From positions 1 through 7,305 of the forward strand of contig JAFVAA010000727.1 in the NCBI GenBank assembly GCA_017476305.1: a DNA stretch of 7,305 bases. The letters are read 5' to 3'. Made by a program: the position numbers and the translations under genes. Of the stretch, positions 1-6,012 are shown one piece after another. Below the pieces are notes generated by a model. It searched no databases. It was not told the origin of the DNA and worked only from the letters and a program-made list of their open reading frames with translations. Position 1 is the first letter of the stretch, and every line of letters starts with the position of its first letter. This DNA comes from Lachnospiraceae bacterium. GTDB taxonomy: Bacteria > Bacillota > Clostridia > Lachnospirales > Lachnospiraceae.

Positions 1-642
1 ACGGTCTACCAGGATGTCGATATTATGTTTTTTATTTTTTTCTAAAGAAATATCCTCTTCTGACAGGTCATACTGGTGTCCGTCCACTACCACACGAAGA
101 TAGCCGCTTTTTCTCGCCGATTCAAATACCTTTTTATGCTCCCCCTTCCGTCCCCGGACGATGGGAGCTAAGAGCATCAGGCGTGTTCCTTCTTCATAGG
201 TCATGATTTCATCGACGATCTGATCGACGGACTGTTTTTTGATTTCCTTTCCGCAGTTCGGACAGTGAGGGACTCCGGCTCTTGCGAAAAGAAGGCGGTA
301 ATAGTCGTAGATCTCCGTGACGGTACCGACGGTGGAGCGCGGATTCCTGTTCGTGGATTTTTGGTCTATGGAAATGGCAGGAGAGAGTCCTTCGATGCTT
401 TCCACATCCGGCTTTTCCATCCTCCCTAAAAACATACGGGCATAGGAGGACAGGGACTCCATATAGCGTCTCTGGCCCTCTGCATAAATGGTATCGAAGG
501 CAAGAGAGGATTTCCCGGAACCGCTAAGTCCCGTCAACACGATAAAGGAATCTCTCGGAAGATTCACACTGATATTTTTCAGGTTATGTTCCTTTGCCCC
601 CTTGATGCGGATATATTTTTTTAATTCTTCGTGATTGTTCAT
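1..642 (-). CDS. uvrA: UvrA, excinuclease ABC subunit A (N-terminal part, cut by window edge)
   Basis: UvrA is the ATP-driven damage-recognition subunit of cytoplasmic nucleotide excision repair; it loads UvrB onto lesions. The first 214 codons are present, of roughly 940 usual for the family, and the rest lies before position 1. Seen: the UvrA opening [17 protein letters not shown] (residues 14-30), Walker [10 protein letters not shown] (38-46), the stretch [20 protein letters not shown] (55-74), the block [20 protein letters not shown] (86-105), and HCPNCG (126-131), followed by the start of the UvrB-binding insert. The ATG at 642-640 is preceded by AAGGAACGGAG, a suitable ribosome site, and the N-terminus matches family length. 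No frame breaks are seen. A sigma-A promoter and SOS box lie about 160-200 bases upstream, and the neighbouring gene is divergent. uvrB is not visible here. Identity is certain; only completeness is unknown. Confidence 0.98.
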   Translation of the reverse strand, partial: MNNHEELKKYIRIKGAKEHNLKNISVNLPRDSFIVLTGLSGSGKSSLAFDTIYAEGQRRYMESLSSYARMFLGRMEKPDVESIEGLSPAISIDQKSTNRNPRSTVGTVTEIYDYYRLLFARAGVPHCPNCGKEIKKQSVDQIVDEIMTYEEGTRLMLLAPIVRGRKGEHKKVFESARKSGYLRVVVDGHQYDLSEEDISLEKNKKHNIDILVDR

Positions 643-801
643 ATCTGTACTCCGTTCCTTCTGTATTCTGCTGATATTATGATGGACTTATGCTCACGAA
701 CGATCAGATTTGCCATCCTTTGCAAAACAGCAGTTTCATTGACCTGTGTTTTCCGAAAAGGACAGGCAGATATTATCGGTAGTAAGCATAATGTTAAAGG
801 G

Positions 802-830
802 ATTATAACATGATTTAAAAAAAATAGCAA
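802..830 (-). promoter_or_regulatory. Sigma-A promoter of uvrA
   Basis: On the minus strand the -10 is TATAAT (807-802) and the -35 is TTGCTA (830-825, four of six consensus bases), with a 17-base spacer. Transcription would start near 795, giving an untranslated leader of about 150 bases before uvrA. It is the only good sigma-A match I found upstream of uvrA. Inferred from sequence alone. Confidence 0.7.
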
Positions 831-843
831 GAACATACGTTCC
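830..843. promoter_or_regulatory. LexA (DinR-type) SOS box controlling uvrA
   Basis: AGAACATACGTTCC matches the Gram-positive LexA consensus CGAACRNRYGTTYC at 13 of 14 positions and has the perfect core GAAC-N4-GTTC (831-842). It abuts the outer edge of the uvrA -35 hexamer (825-830), a position where bound LexA could hinder RNA polymerase. uvrA is a known SOS gene in Bacillus subtilis. Motif and position are seen; regulation is inferred. Confidence 0.75.
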
Positions 844-863
844 TTTACCTGGCGTAATACTCT

Positions 864-896
864 GGCAGGAGTCGTTTGGAAAACGACCGGCCTGCT
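864..896. other. Orphan hairpin in the uvrA / GGDEF divergent region
   Basis: GTCGTTT (871-877) pairs with AAACGAC (881-887) around the three bases GGA. Outside a small asymmetric internal loop, GCAGG (865-869) pairs with CCTGC (891-895). On the plus strand it is followed by TCTGCTTTTCTGT, a poor U-tract, and no gene on either strand ends here, so a terminator role is doubtful. It could be a protein-binding site or a relic. A smaller inverted repeat, TCCGG-TTT-CCGGA, follows at 908-920. Confidence 0.4.
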
Positions 897-922
897 CTGC
901 TTTTCTGTCCGGTTTCCGGATT

Positions 923-1013
923 AAAAAAAGGTGAAAATGGATGCTTTTTTATCGAAAACAGCTGGAAAGCATTCGAAAACGACTCGTTAAATGGCGAAAA
1001 CGGTATTGAAAAA
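923..1013. promoter_or_regulatory. Phased A/T-tract array upstream of the GGDEF gene (likely curved DNA)
   Basis: Nine A or T tracts lie at 923-929, 934-937, 945-950, 955-958, 966-968, 976-979, 989-991, 997-1000 and 1009-1013. Their centres average about 10.6 bp apart, one helical turn. Within this, CGAAAAC recurs exactly at 953, 974 and 995 with a degenerate TGAAAAT at 932, every 21 bp. In-phase A-tracts are known to bend DNA, and tracts just upstream of -35 can act as UP elements. The last tract overlaps the -35 (1006-1011). The CGAAAAC copies could instead be binding sites for a regulator. Confidence 0.55.
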
Positions 1014-1034
1014 GCGGAATAATAGTAATAAAAT
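1006..1034 (+). promoter_or_regulatory. Sigma-A promoter of the sensor-GGDEF gene
   Basis: TTGAAA (1006-1011) and TAAAAT (1029-1034) are separated by 17 bases; each hexamer matches five of six consensus bases. The expected start near 1041 leaves a leader of about 60 bases. The upstream phased A-tracts support a promoter here. Confidence 0.7.
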
Positions 1035-1103
1035 GAGTAACAGCACTGTATTTTTGAATAAAAGCAGGGATATCGAGTTGATTACTTTGAGGAGGTGAAT
1101 CCT

Positions 1104-3023
1104 TTGGCAGATAACCAGGTGAAAAGAATCGCAGTTTGCTTTGCAGGAATTAATGAGGAATATAACGACAGCCTGATCAATGCAGCGTACCGTCTGACCT
1201 CTGAATATAATTTTAAACTCCTGTATTTTTGTTCTTTTAGTCCGATGTACGAATTTGAGAAGCACGATAAAGGAGAGAGCCATGTTTTTCATTTGATCAA
1301 CTTTAAAGAGATCGACGGTCTTATTTTGTTCTCTGAGACCATAAAAAAGGAAGAAGTCAGGATGTGGATCGTAGAGAGGGCGAAGCAGGAGGATGTGCCC
1401 GTGATTTCAATCGATCATTATATAGAGGGCTGCTATAATATCAATTTCCGTTATACAGCGGCATTGGAGAAGATCATTACGCATCTGGTCGAGGAGCATC
1501 ACTTTACAAGGTTGAATTTTGTAGCGGGGATCAAGGGAAACTCCTTTTCCGAGGAGCGCCTGGATGTATATAAGCGTGTTTTGGCGGAGCACGATATTCC
1601 GATTGAGGACGAGAGGATTTTGTATGGAAATTTTTGTTACTATCCTACAAAGGAAAAAATCAGGGCGTTTCTGGAAAGTGATATCTTGATGCCGGAAGCC
1701 TTTGTCTGTGCAAATGACACGATGGCGATTGCTACGATAGAGGAGCTCATGGAAGCCGGATATTCGATTCCTGGTGATGTGATGGTGACGGGAATGGACG
1801 GGATCAGGGAGGCTTTGGCGCATTCTCCGGCGATCATTACGGCGAAGCAGGATTTTGACACGACGATGTTAAGGGCCTTTCAGATGCTGCGTGCCCATTT
1901 GGATGGGAAAAAGGTGGAGAAGCAGGTATGGATCGATTCGAAGGTGATTTATGATCAGGAGACAGGGGTTGAACAGCAGCTTCGCTATAAATACACTTCT
2001 CTAAATAGAAATCTATATAATCAGTTGGATGATTACGAGTCTTTTACGAAAAGACAGATTGAGTTTACCGAGGATTTGGCAGATAACCACTCTTTTCAGG
2101 ACGTATTTGAAAATCTGAAGAAATATCCGCATTTCTTCTTTGCGGACAGCTTCTGGCTGTGTATTGTGGATGATTACATGAGCGAAAAAGAGGCCCTGAT
2201 GGACATCATTGATGATTTTAAGGTGAAAAAGACCGATTATTCCGGGACGATGAATCTGATGCTCGCCAGAAGAAAAGGGGAGTGGCTGGGGATTATAGAT
2301 TTTCCGACGAAAATTCTTTTGCCGGATCTGGATGCGATTTTAGAAGAAGAAAACAATCTCATGTTTTTCCCTCTGCATCTTTTAGAGCAGACGATCGGCT
2401 ATGTGGCAGTAGTCTATGACCCGCAAAAAATGAATATGTATCATGCTTACCAGATTTTTATGAACATTGGCATTACGCTGGAGGGAGTAAAGATTCGTCA
2501 GCAGCAGCAGGCGATTATTGATAATCTGGAAATTAAATATGTGCATGATCCGATGACCGGTCTTTTGAACCGGCGTGGGTTTTACCAGCAGCTTGCACCG
2601 GTCTATGAGAGCTGTGCCAGTGATGGAACGTCTATCATGTTCGTATCCGTGGATTTGAACGGCTTAAAGCCGATCAATGATACCTATGGGCATGCAGATG
2701 GTGATCTTGCGATTTCTACGGTCGGAAAGTCATTGGTGGTATCGGCTGCGGATCGTGATTATACCTGCGCCAGATTTGGCGGGGATGAGTTTGTGGTGGC
2801 GGGACAGATTCAATCGGAGGATGAGATGGATGTGTTCTGCAGAAAGGTCAGGGAGTTTTTAGATTCTTTTAATGAAAAATCACAGAAGCCATATAAGCTG
2901 AGTGCCAGTATCGGTGCGGTCTGTGGGGCTCCGGAAGTGGGAATGACGATGGATGAGTTCATTAAAGTGGCGGATGAGAAGATGTATGAGGAAAAAGTCC
3001 GCTATCATTCCAGAGCGCGATAG
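1104..3023 (+). CDS. Soluble LacI-like sensor / GGDEF diguanylate cyclase fusion
   Basis: Predicted to make cyclic di-GMP from two GTP in the cytoplasm under control of a small ligand; 639 residues from the chosen start. Residues about 5-285 resemble the LacI/periplasmic-binding fold: IDGLILFS, VPVISIDHY, FVCANDTMA (200-208) and GYSIPGDVMVTGMDGI. There is no helix-turn-helix before it, no signal peptide and no membrane helix. Residues about 315-475 look GAF-like, then a glutamine-rich helix leads to the GGDEF domain (about 478-636) with DPMTGLLNRRG, metal-site Asp517, NDTYGHADGD and intact GGDEF (559-563). The RxxD inhibitory site is absent, because DRDY occupies that position. The start is TTG 1104, five bases after AGGAGGTGA (1090-1098). 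The in-frame GTG at 1095 lies inside that ribosome site and is an unlikely start. The ligand is unknown. It appears to be a single-gene unit with its own promoter and terminator. Confidence 0.9.
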   Translation: MADNQVKRIAVCFAGINEEYNDSLINAAYRLTSEYNFKLLYFCSFSPMYEFEKHDKGESHVFHLINFKEIDGLILFSETIKKEEVRMWIVERAKQEDVPVISIDHYIEGCYNINFRYTAALEKIITHLVEEHHFTRLNFVAGIKGNSFSEERLDVYKRVLAEHDIPIEDERILYGNFCYYPTKEKIRAFLESDILMPEAFVCANDTMAIATIEELMEAGYSIPGDVMVTGMDGIREALAHSPAIITAKQDFDTTMLRAFQMLRAHLDGKKVEKQVWIDSKVIYDQETGVEQQLRYKYTSLNRNLYNQLDDYESFTKRQIEFTEDLADNHSFQDVFENLKKYPHFFFADSFWLCIVDDYMSEKEALMDIIDDFKVKKTDYSGTMNLMLARRKGEWLGIIDFPTKILLPDLDAILEEENNLMFFPLHLLEQTIGYVAVVYDPQKMNMYHAYQIFMNIGITLEGVKIRQQQQAIIDNLEIKYVHDPMTGLLNRRGFYQQLAPVYESCASDGTSIMFVSVDLNGLKPINDTYGHADGDLAISTVGKSLVVSAADRDYTCARFGGDEFVVAGQIQSEDEMDVFCRKVREFLDSFNEKSQKPYKLSASIGAVCGAPEVGMTMDEFIKVADEKMYEEKVRYHSRAR

Positions 3024-3081
3024 ATATTTGTCAAATAACCGGCAGAGGCATGCTGCAGCTGTTCGTATCATGCTTTACGGG

Positions 3082-3110
3082 AGAACCTCGAAAGGGGTTC
3101 TTTTTGTTTT
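3082..3110 (+). terminator. Intrinsic terminator after the GGDEF gene
   Basis: AGAACC (3082-3087) pairs with GGTTCT (3096-3101). Inside, a T-G wobble and a C-G pair close a GAAA tetraloop (3090-3093). The T-rich run TTTTTGTTTTG follows directly, so this is a standard Rho-independent terminator about 60 bases past the stop codon. Confidence 0.9.
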
Positions 3111-3177
3111 GTTCGCATTATGTTTTCTGCTTCGTTCTAAAAAAATGGTTCTAAGATCGGGTTGGACAGGAATATAA

Positions 3178-3258
3178 ATGGAAATGGAAAAACATTTCGT
3201 CAATGAATTTTATATAGAAATGGATGAAAATGAATGGAGCAGGAGGGAAAAGCATTGA
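3178..3258 (+). CDS. Possible 26-residue small ORF coupled to the next gene
   Basis: An ATG at 3178 opens 26 codons (MEMEKHFVNEFYIEMD, then an acidic/basic tail) ending at TGA 3256-3258. AGGA at 3168-3171 lies six bases before the ATG, a modest ribosome site. The stop overlaps the TTG start of the following gene in the sequence TTGA (3255-3258), a usual arrangement for translational coupling, and the next gene's AGGAGGG (3241-3247) lies inside the last codons of this ORF. I do not recognise the peptide; it has no clear membrane segment. It could be a real small protein, a leader whose translation opens the downstream ribosome site, or chance. No strong promoter is evident in 3111-3177; the best -10-like match is TATAAA at 3173-3178. 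Confidence 0.35.
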   Translation: MEMEKHFVNEFYIEMDENEWSRREKH

Positions 3259-4454
3259 ATCAATATGAAAGAATCGTGTCTTATTTATATCGTTATGAGC
3301 ATGGGGATAAGAAAGAGAACAGCGGCTATGCCAGAGTGGAAAGAAGGGATCAGGAGTGCCGGATCAGTATTCAGGTGAAGCTGCAGATACCTGTGAGGGA
3401 GGCAAAGGCGTATCTGTATATACAGAAGCCGTCAGGTATCCGCACGGTGGAGATCGGGAGTGTGCAGATAGGAAGAAATGAAATGCGCTTAAAGGCAAGG
3501 ACAGAGATTGGCGATTTGTTCGGCAGTGGGAAGAATCTAGAGGACATAGACGGAATTTTTGTGTATTCCGGGGTGTCGCTGTGCTATGCCACGACATGGA
3601 AAAATGACTACTTTTATCAGGGAGACTGGCGGCAGGAGGAGGTACAGGCAGAAAAAGAGAGCGGGAAAGATGGGAAAGCCTGGCCGGGAAAAGAGGAAAA
3701 AAAGATAGAAGATACCGTGACAGAGCCGCGAAAAGAAACAGAGAAGGTGAGGGATGAAGAAAAGAATGCAGGAAAGGAAGCGGTAAATGAAAGGAGTGCT
3801 TTTCAGGCGGCAGAAAGGGCAGATACGGAAAAAGGAGCAGACAGTGGAGAGGAGGATGCAGAGAGAACGGAAAGGGAAGAAATAAAGGATGAGGAGAATC
3901 ATGCTGCAGAAAAAATGAGAGTGCAGGAAAGGCCAGAGAACATAGGGGATGCAGTGGAAAAGCCGGTCGATGATACATTGGAAAAAACGGAAGCAGAAAA
4001 GGAACAGCCAGAGCAGCCGGACACTGTGTACCGGGAAGAGGTACAGGGGGAAAAGGAGTTAGAGATGCAGGCGGTATGCGGGGAATGCCCGCTGAAAAAA
4101 GAATCTGCCGCAAAGGATTATGGGAATCGTATTTTGAGAACATTTCCTACGATGTATCCGTTCAAGGATACGGAGAGGGGGAGCTGCGTGAAAATGGAGC
4201 TGCAGGACATTGGATGTCTGCCGATGCGATTCTGGTCACTTTCGGGAAACCGTTTTCTTTTGCATGGGTACTACTGCTATCGTCATCTTCTGTTTTTCAA
4301 GGATGAGCAGGGAGTATATACATTGGGAGTGCCGGGAATTTATAATGAGAAGGAGTTCAAAAACAGTATAAAATATGGATTTCCATTTTTCCGGCCGATC
4401 GGGGAGGAAAAGCGCCATGGGGCATTTGGGTATTGGCTGATGAAGCTGGAATAA
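3255..4454 (+). CDS. Protein of unknown function with conserved ends and charged linker (DUF6128-like)
   Basis: 399 residues, function unknown. The N-terminal part (about 1-120) starts MNQYERIVSYLYRYEHG and looks like a folded beta-rich domain. Residues about 125-272 are low complexity, dominated by Glu, Lys, Ala, Arg and Asp, so likely a disordered or helical linker. C275 and C278 form an isolated CxxC. The C-terminal domain (about 293-399) carries NRFLLHGYYCYRHLLFF, LGVPGIYNEKE and GAFGYW. From memory this end pattern resembles Lachnospiraceae proteins with Pfam DUF6128, which I cannot verify here. There is no signal peptide or membrane helix, so it is probably cytoplasmic. The start is TTG 3255, seven bases after AGGAGGG (3241-3247); the in-frame ATG at 3234 lies ahead of that site and has no ribosome site of its own. 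It overlaps a possible small ORF by TTGA. Confidence 0.8.
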   Translation: MNQYERIVSYLYRYEHGDKKENSGYARVERRDQECRISIQVKLQIPVREAKAYLYIQKPSGIRTVEIGSVQIGRNEMRLKARTEIGDLFGSGKNLEDIDGIFVYSGVSLCYATTWKNDYFYQGDWRQEEVQAEKESGKDGKAWPGKEEKKIEDTVTEPRKETEKVRDEEKNAGKEAVNERSAFQAAERADTEKGADSGEEDAERTEREEIKDEENHAAEKMRVQERPENIGDAVEKPVDDTLEKTEAEKEQPEQPDTVYREEVQGEKELEMQAVCGECPLKKESAAKDYGNRILRTFPTMYPFKDTERGSCVKMELQDIGCLPMRFWSLSGNRFLLHGYYCYRHLLFFKDEQGVYTLGVPGIYNEKEFKNSIKYGFPFFRPIGEEKRHGAFGYWLMKLE

Positions 4455-4484
4455 GGGAGAGGAAAAACTCTGCCGGAGGGAAAT

Positions 4485-4522
4485 ACAGACCCGCATACCA
4501 GGAAACGGATATGCGGGTCTGT
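4485..4522. terminator. Strong hairpin between convergent genes, probable bidirectional terminator
   Basis: A perfect 13-bp stem pairs ACAGACCCGCATA (4485-4497) with TATGCGGGTCTGT (4510-4522) around a 12-base loop. It lies between the stop at 4454 (plus) and the stop at 4539 (minus). The U-tracts are weak on both sides (TGCCTATG on plus, ATTTCCC on minus, the latter better), so termination is inferred mainly from position and stem strength. Confidence 0.6.
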
Positions 4523-4538
4523 GCCTATGTAGAAAAGT

Positions 4539-5090
4539 TTAGTTCTCATCCGGAAAATAGGAGAAAAGAAGATGGTCTGTCCATTTCCCGTTGATTTCTG
4601 CAAAAGAGCTCAGGTAGCCTTCTTCTTTAAAATGCAGGCGGGAAAGGAGGGCAACAGAGCTTTCGTTGTTTGGCTGTACGAAAGCTTCCACGCGATGCAG
4701 CTTTAATTCACGGGCGACCATGGGAACCAAAAAGGAAAGCGCTTCTGTCATGTATCCCTGATGGCAATGGAGCTGGTCCAGTTTATATCCGACCATACAT
4801 TTTTGAAATGCGCCCCGTACAATATTGCTAAAGCATGCAGAACCGATGATGACGGAAGGATCGTTCCTTCGGAACAGCCAAAAACGGATATGGTTCAGTT
4901 TTAGAAAAGCCTTATATTCTCCATACAGATTATTTTGCTGGAAGCCGATGGAAAAGAAATTTTCCGGACGTTTTGGTTCAAAGGGCTTTAAAAAATCACG
5001 ATTTTTCAAATAAAAATCCCGCACTAAAGATGCATAGTCAGAAGACAGAATCCTTAACTCCAGACGTTCTGTTTGATAGATAAACTGCAT
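4539..5090 (-). CDS. GNAT-family N-acetyltransferase (RimJ/RimL-like)
   Basis: 183 residues, the usual size for the RimJ/RimL-type branch of GNAT enzymes, which move an acetyl group from acetyl-CoA to an amine such as a protein N-terminus, polyamine or drug. It opens with the typical YQTERLELRILS. Residues 105-117, DQLHCHQGYMTEA, form the acetyl-CoA-binding motif A (a Q-x-x-G-x-x variant, with QGYM at 111-114). VQPNNESSVALLSRLHFKEEGYL (138-160) is the conserved motif B helix and following strand. The substrate cannot be read from sequence. ATG 5090-5088 follows AAGGAG at good spacing. It is convergent with the DUF6128-like gene and divergent from tadA, so it is a single-gene unit. Its promoter and an operator-like repeat lie upstream. 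It could act on a ribosomal protein or a small molecule; the context does not decide. Confidence 0.9.
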   Translation of the reverse strand: MQFIYQTERLELRILSSDYASLVRDFYLKNRDFLKPFEPKRPENFFSIGFQQNNLYGEYKAFLKLNHIRFWLFRRNDPSVIIGSACFSNIVRGAFQKCMVGYKLDQLHCHQGYMTEALSFLVPMVARELKLHRVEAFVQPNNESSVALLSRLHFKEEGYLSSFAEINGKWTDHLLFSYFPDEN

Positions 5091-5137
5091 AATCTTCTCC
5101 TTTTTGCTTGTGAAAGCTGAGTTTTTGCTTTAAAATA

Positions 5138-5167
5138 TATAGGAAACGAATTTATGCGTTTCCTATA
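5138..5167. promoter_or_regulatory. Operator-like inverted repeat in the acetyltransferase leader
   Basis: TATAGGAAACG (5138-5148) and CGTTTCCTATA (5157-5167) form a perfect 11-bp inverted repeat with an 8-bp gap, just downstream of the predicted start site (about 5175). A third copy of the half-site, TATAGGAAA (5186-5194), overlaps the promoter; the longer 11-mer TATATAGGAAA is repeated directly at 5136 and 5184. Placement at and just after the promoter suits repressor binding. It could also act as an RNA hairpin, but no real U-tract follows, so it is not a good terminator. No regulator gene is adjacent. Confidence 0.5.
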
Positions 5168-5181
5168 AAGCAGTCTATTAC

Positions 5182-5210
5182 ATTATATAGGAAAAAAAGG
5201 AAAATGTAAA
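5182..5210 (-). promoter_or_regulatory. Sigma-A promoter of the acetyltransferase gene
   Basis: On the minus strand the -35 is TTTACA (5210-5205, five of six) and the -10 is TATAAT (5187-5182, perfect), with a 17-base spacer. The expected start near 5175 leaves a leader of about 85 bases that contains the inverted repeat at 5138-5167. Confidence 0.8.
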
Positions 5211-5250
5211 TTTAAAGATGTAAGAAACGATGTGTAGCAATTTATTCGCT

Positions 5251-5338
5251 GCACTTCACACGGCAATGTCATTTAGTTAAGCATTACTTCCTGTAGTTAC
5301 ATTATGGCTTAACTAAATGCCGCTGCCGTGTGAAGTGC
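5251..5338. repeat. 88-bp near-perfect inverted repeat between acetyltransferase and tadA
   Basis: The arms are 32 bases each (5251-5282 and 5307-5338). They match at 29 of 32 positions: 15 perfect outer pairs (GCACTTCACACGGCA), a 5-base segment with three differences, and 12 perfect inner pairs (ATTTAGTTAAGC). The 24-base loop contains a small palindrome, TGTAGTTACA (5292-5301). No U-tract follows on either strand. An alternative small stem (GTGTAGC 5232-5238 with GCTGCAC 5248-5254) competes with the outer arm. It resembles an intergenic palindromic repeat or a small non-autonomous mobile element rather than a terminator. I found no clear tadA promoter in 5211-5409; any there would lie in or near this element. 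Confidence 0.75.
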
Positions 5339-5409
5339 AACTATTCGGCTCGGCGGACGGCATGATGCCAAAAGGTGCAGGGGAATTCGGGCTGTGAGAG
5401 GGAGTGGGT

Positions 5410-5949
5410 ATGGAGAGGCAGATACCGGAAGGACAGCAGGAAAAAAATGAGAAAAGGCTGTGTGATGAAAAATATATGGCAGAAGCGATCAGGCAGGCAA
5501 AAAAAGCTTCTGCAGCAGGCGAGGTCCCGATTGGATGTGTCATCGTAAAGGATGGGAGAATCATTGCCAGAGGGTATAATAAAAGAAATATGCAGGGAAG
5601 CACTTTGGCACATGCAGAGCTTTTGGCGATTGGGAAAGCCAGCAGAAAGCTCGGGGACTGGAGGCTTGAGGAATGTACCATGTATATTACTTTAGAGCCT
5701 TGCCCTATGTGCGCAGGGGCGATTGTGCAGGCGCGGATACCAAAGGTGGTGATTGGGGCGATGAATGCGAAAGCGGGCTGCGCGGGCAGTATCTTAAATC
5801 TTTTAGAGGAGAAAAGGTTCAATCATCAGGCAGAGGTGGTGAGGGGAGTACGGGAGGAGGAGTGCAGCCTGCTTTTAAAGGATTTTTTTAAGAGTTTGAG
5901 GAATCTGCGGAAAAGCGAAAGAAATTTTCTTGACACAAAGGAAAACTAG
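5410..5949 (+). CDS. tadA: TadA, tRNA-specific adenosine deaminase
   Basis: TadA converts adenosine to inosine at the wobble position 34 of tRNA-Arg(ACG), letting one tRNA read CGU, CGC and CGA; it is normally essential and acts as a homodimer in the cytoplasm. 179 residues from the chosen start. Zinc and catalytic residues are intact: H68 and E70 in HAE, and C98 and C101 in the PCPMC segment. Also seen are GEVPIGCVIV (37-46), IARGYN (52-57) and GDWRLEECTMYITLEPCPMC (82-101), hallmarks separating TadA from other deaminases. The start is ATG 5410, five bases after GAGGGAG (5398-5404); GTG 5404 overlaps that site. The N-terminus is some 10-15 residues longer than many homologues. If translation began at the internal ATG 5476, a conserved opening segment would be lost. 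The gene's end overlaps the SRP RNA promoter, and no terminator separates them, so transcripts may read through. Confidence 0.97.
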   Translation: MERQIPEGQQEKNEKRLCDEKYMAEAIRQAKKASAAGEVPIGCVIVKDGRIIARGYNKRNMQGSTLAHAELLAIGKASRKLGDWRLEECTMYITLEPCPMCAGAIVQARIPKVVIGAMNAKAGCAGSILNLLEEKRFNHQAEVVRGVREEECSLLLKDFFKSLRNLRKSERNFLDTKEN

Positions 5950-5958
5950 GACTATAAT
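5930..5958 (+). promoter_or_regulatory. Consensus sigma-A promoter of the SRP RNA, overlapping the end of tadA
   Basis: TTGACA (5930-5935), a 17-base spacer and TATAAT (5953-5958) are a perfect match to consensus, as expected for an abundant stable RNA. The -35 lies in the last codons of tadA and the tadA stop (5947-5949) is in the spacer. Transcription should start near 5965. Confidence 0.93.
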
Positions 5959-6012
5959 GGGAATACTGTTATTTGTATACAGATAGTGATGGAAGGATCA
6001 TCTTGTCAGATT

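Noticed and set aside
639..836. A 65-codon minus-strand frame ending at the uvrA start
   Set aside because: Its ATG falls in the LexA box and upstream of the predicted uvrA transcription start, so the main transcript would not contain it.
865..905. Hairpin at 865-895 as an intrinsic terminator
   Set aside because: No gene on either strand ends before it, and the following TCTGCTTTTCTGT is a weak tail.
987..1292. A 101-codon hydrophobic minus-strand frame upstream of and inside the GGDEF gene
   Set aside because: It is antisense to a well supported gene and covers the promoter and A-tract region; it looks like a shadow of AT-rich DNA.
3162..3216. Promoter for the DUF6128-like gene using TTGGAC and TATATA
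   Set aside because: Spacing does not fit any good -35/-10 pair; the only alternatives match consensus poorly, so no promoter is claimed.
3364..4143. A 259-codon open frame on the minus strand rich in Pro, Leu, Phe and Ser
   Set aside because: It is the antisense of the purine-rich Glu/Lys linker; the low-complexity bias removes stops. There is no ribosome site and no recognisable domain.
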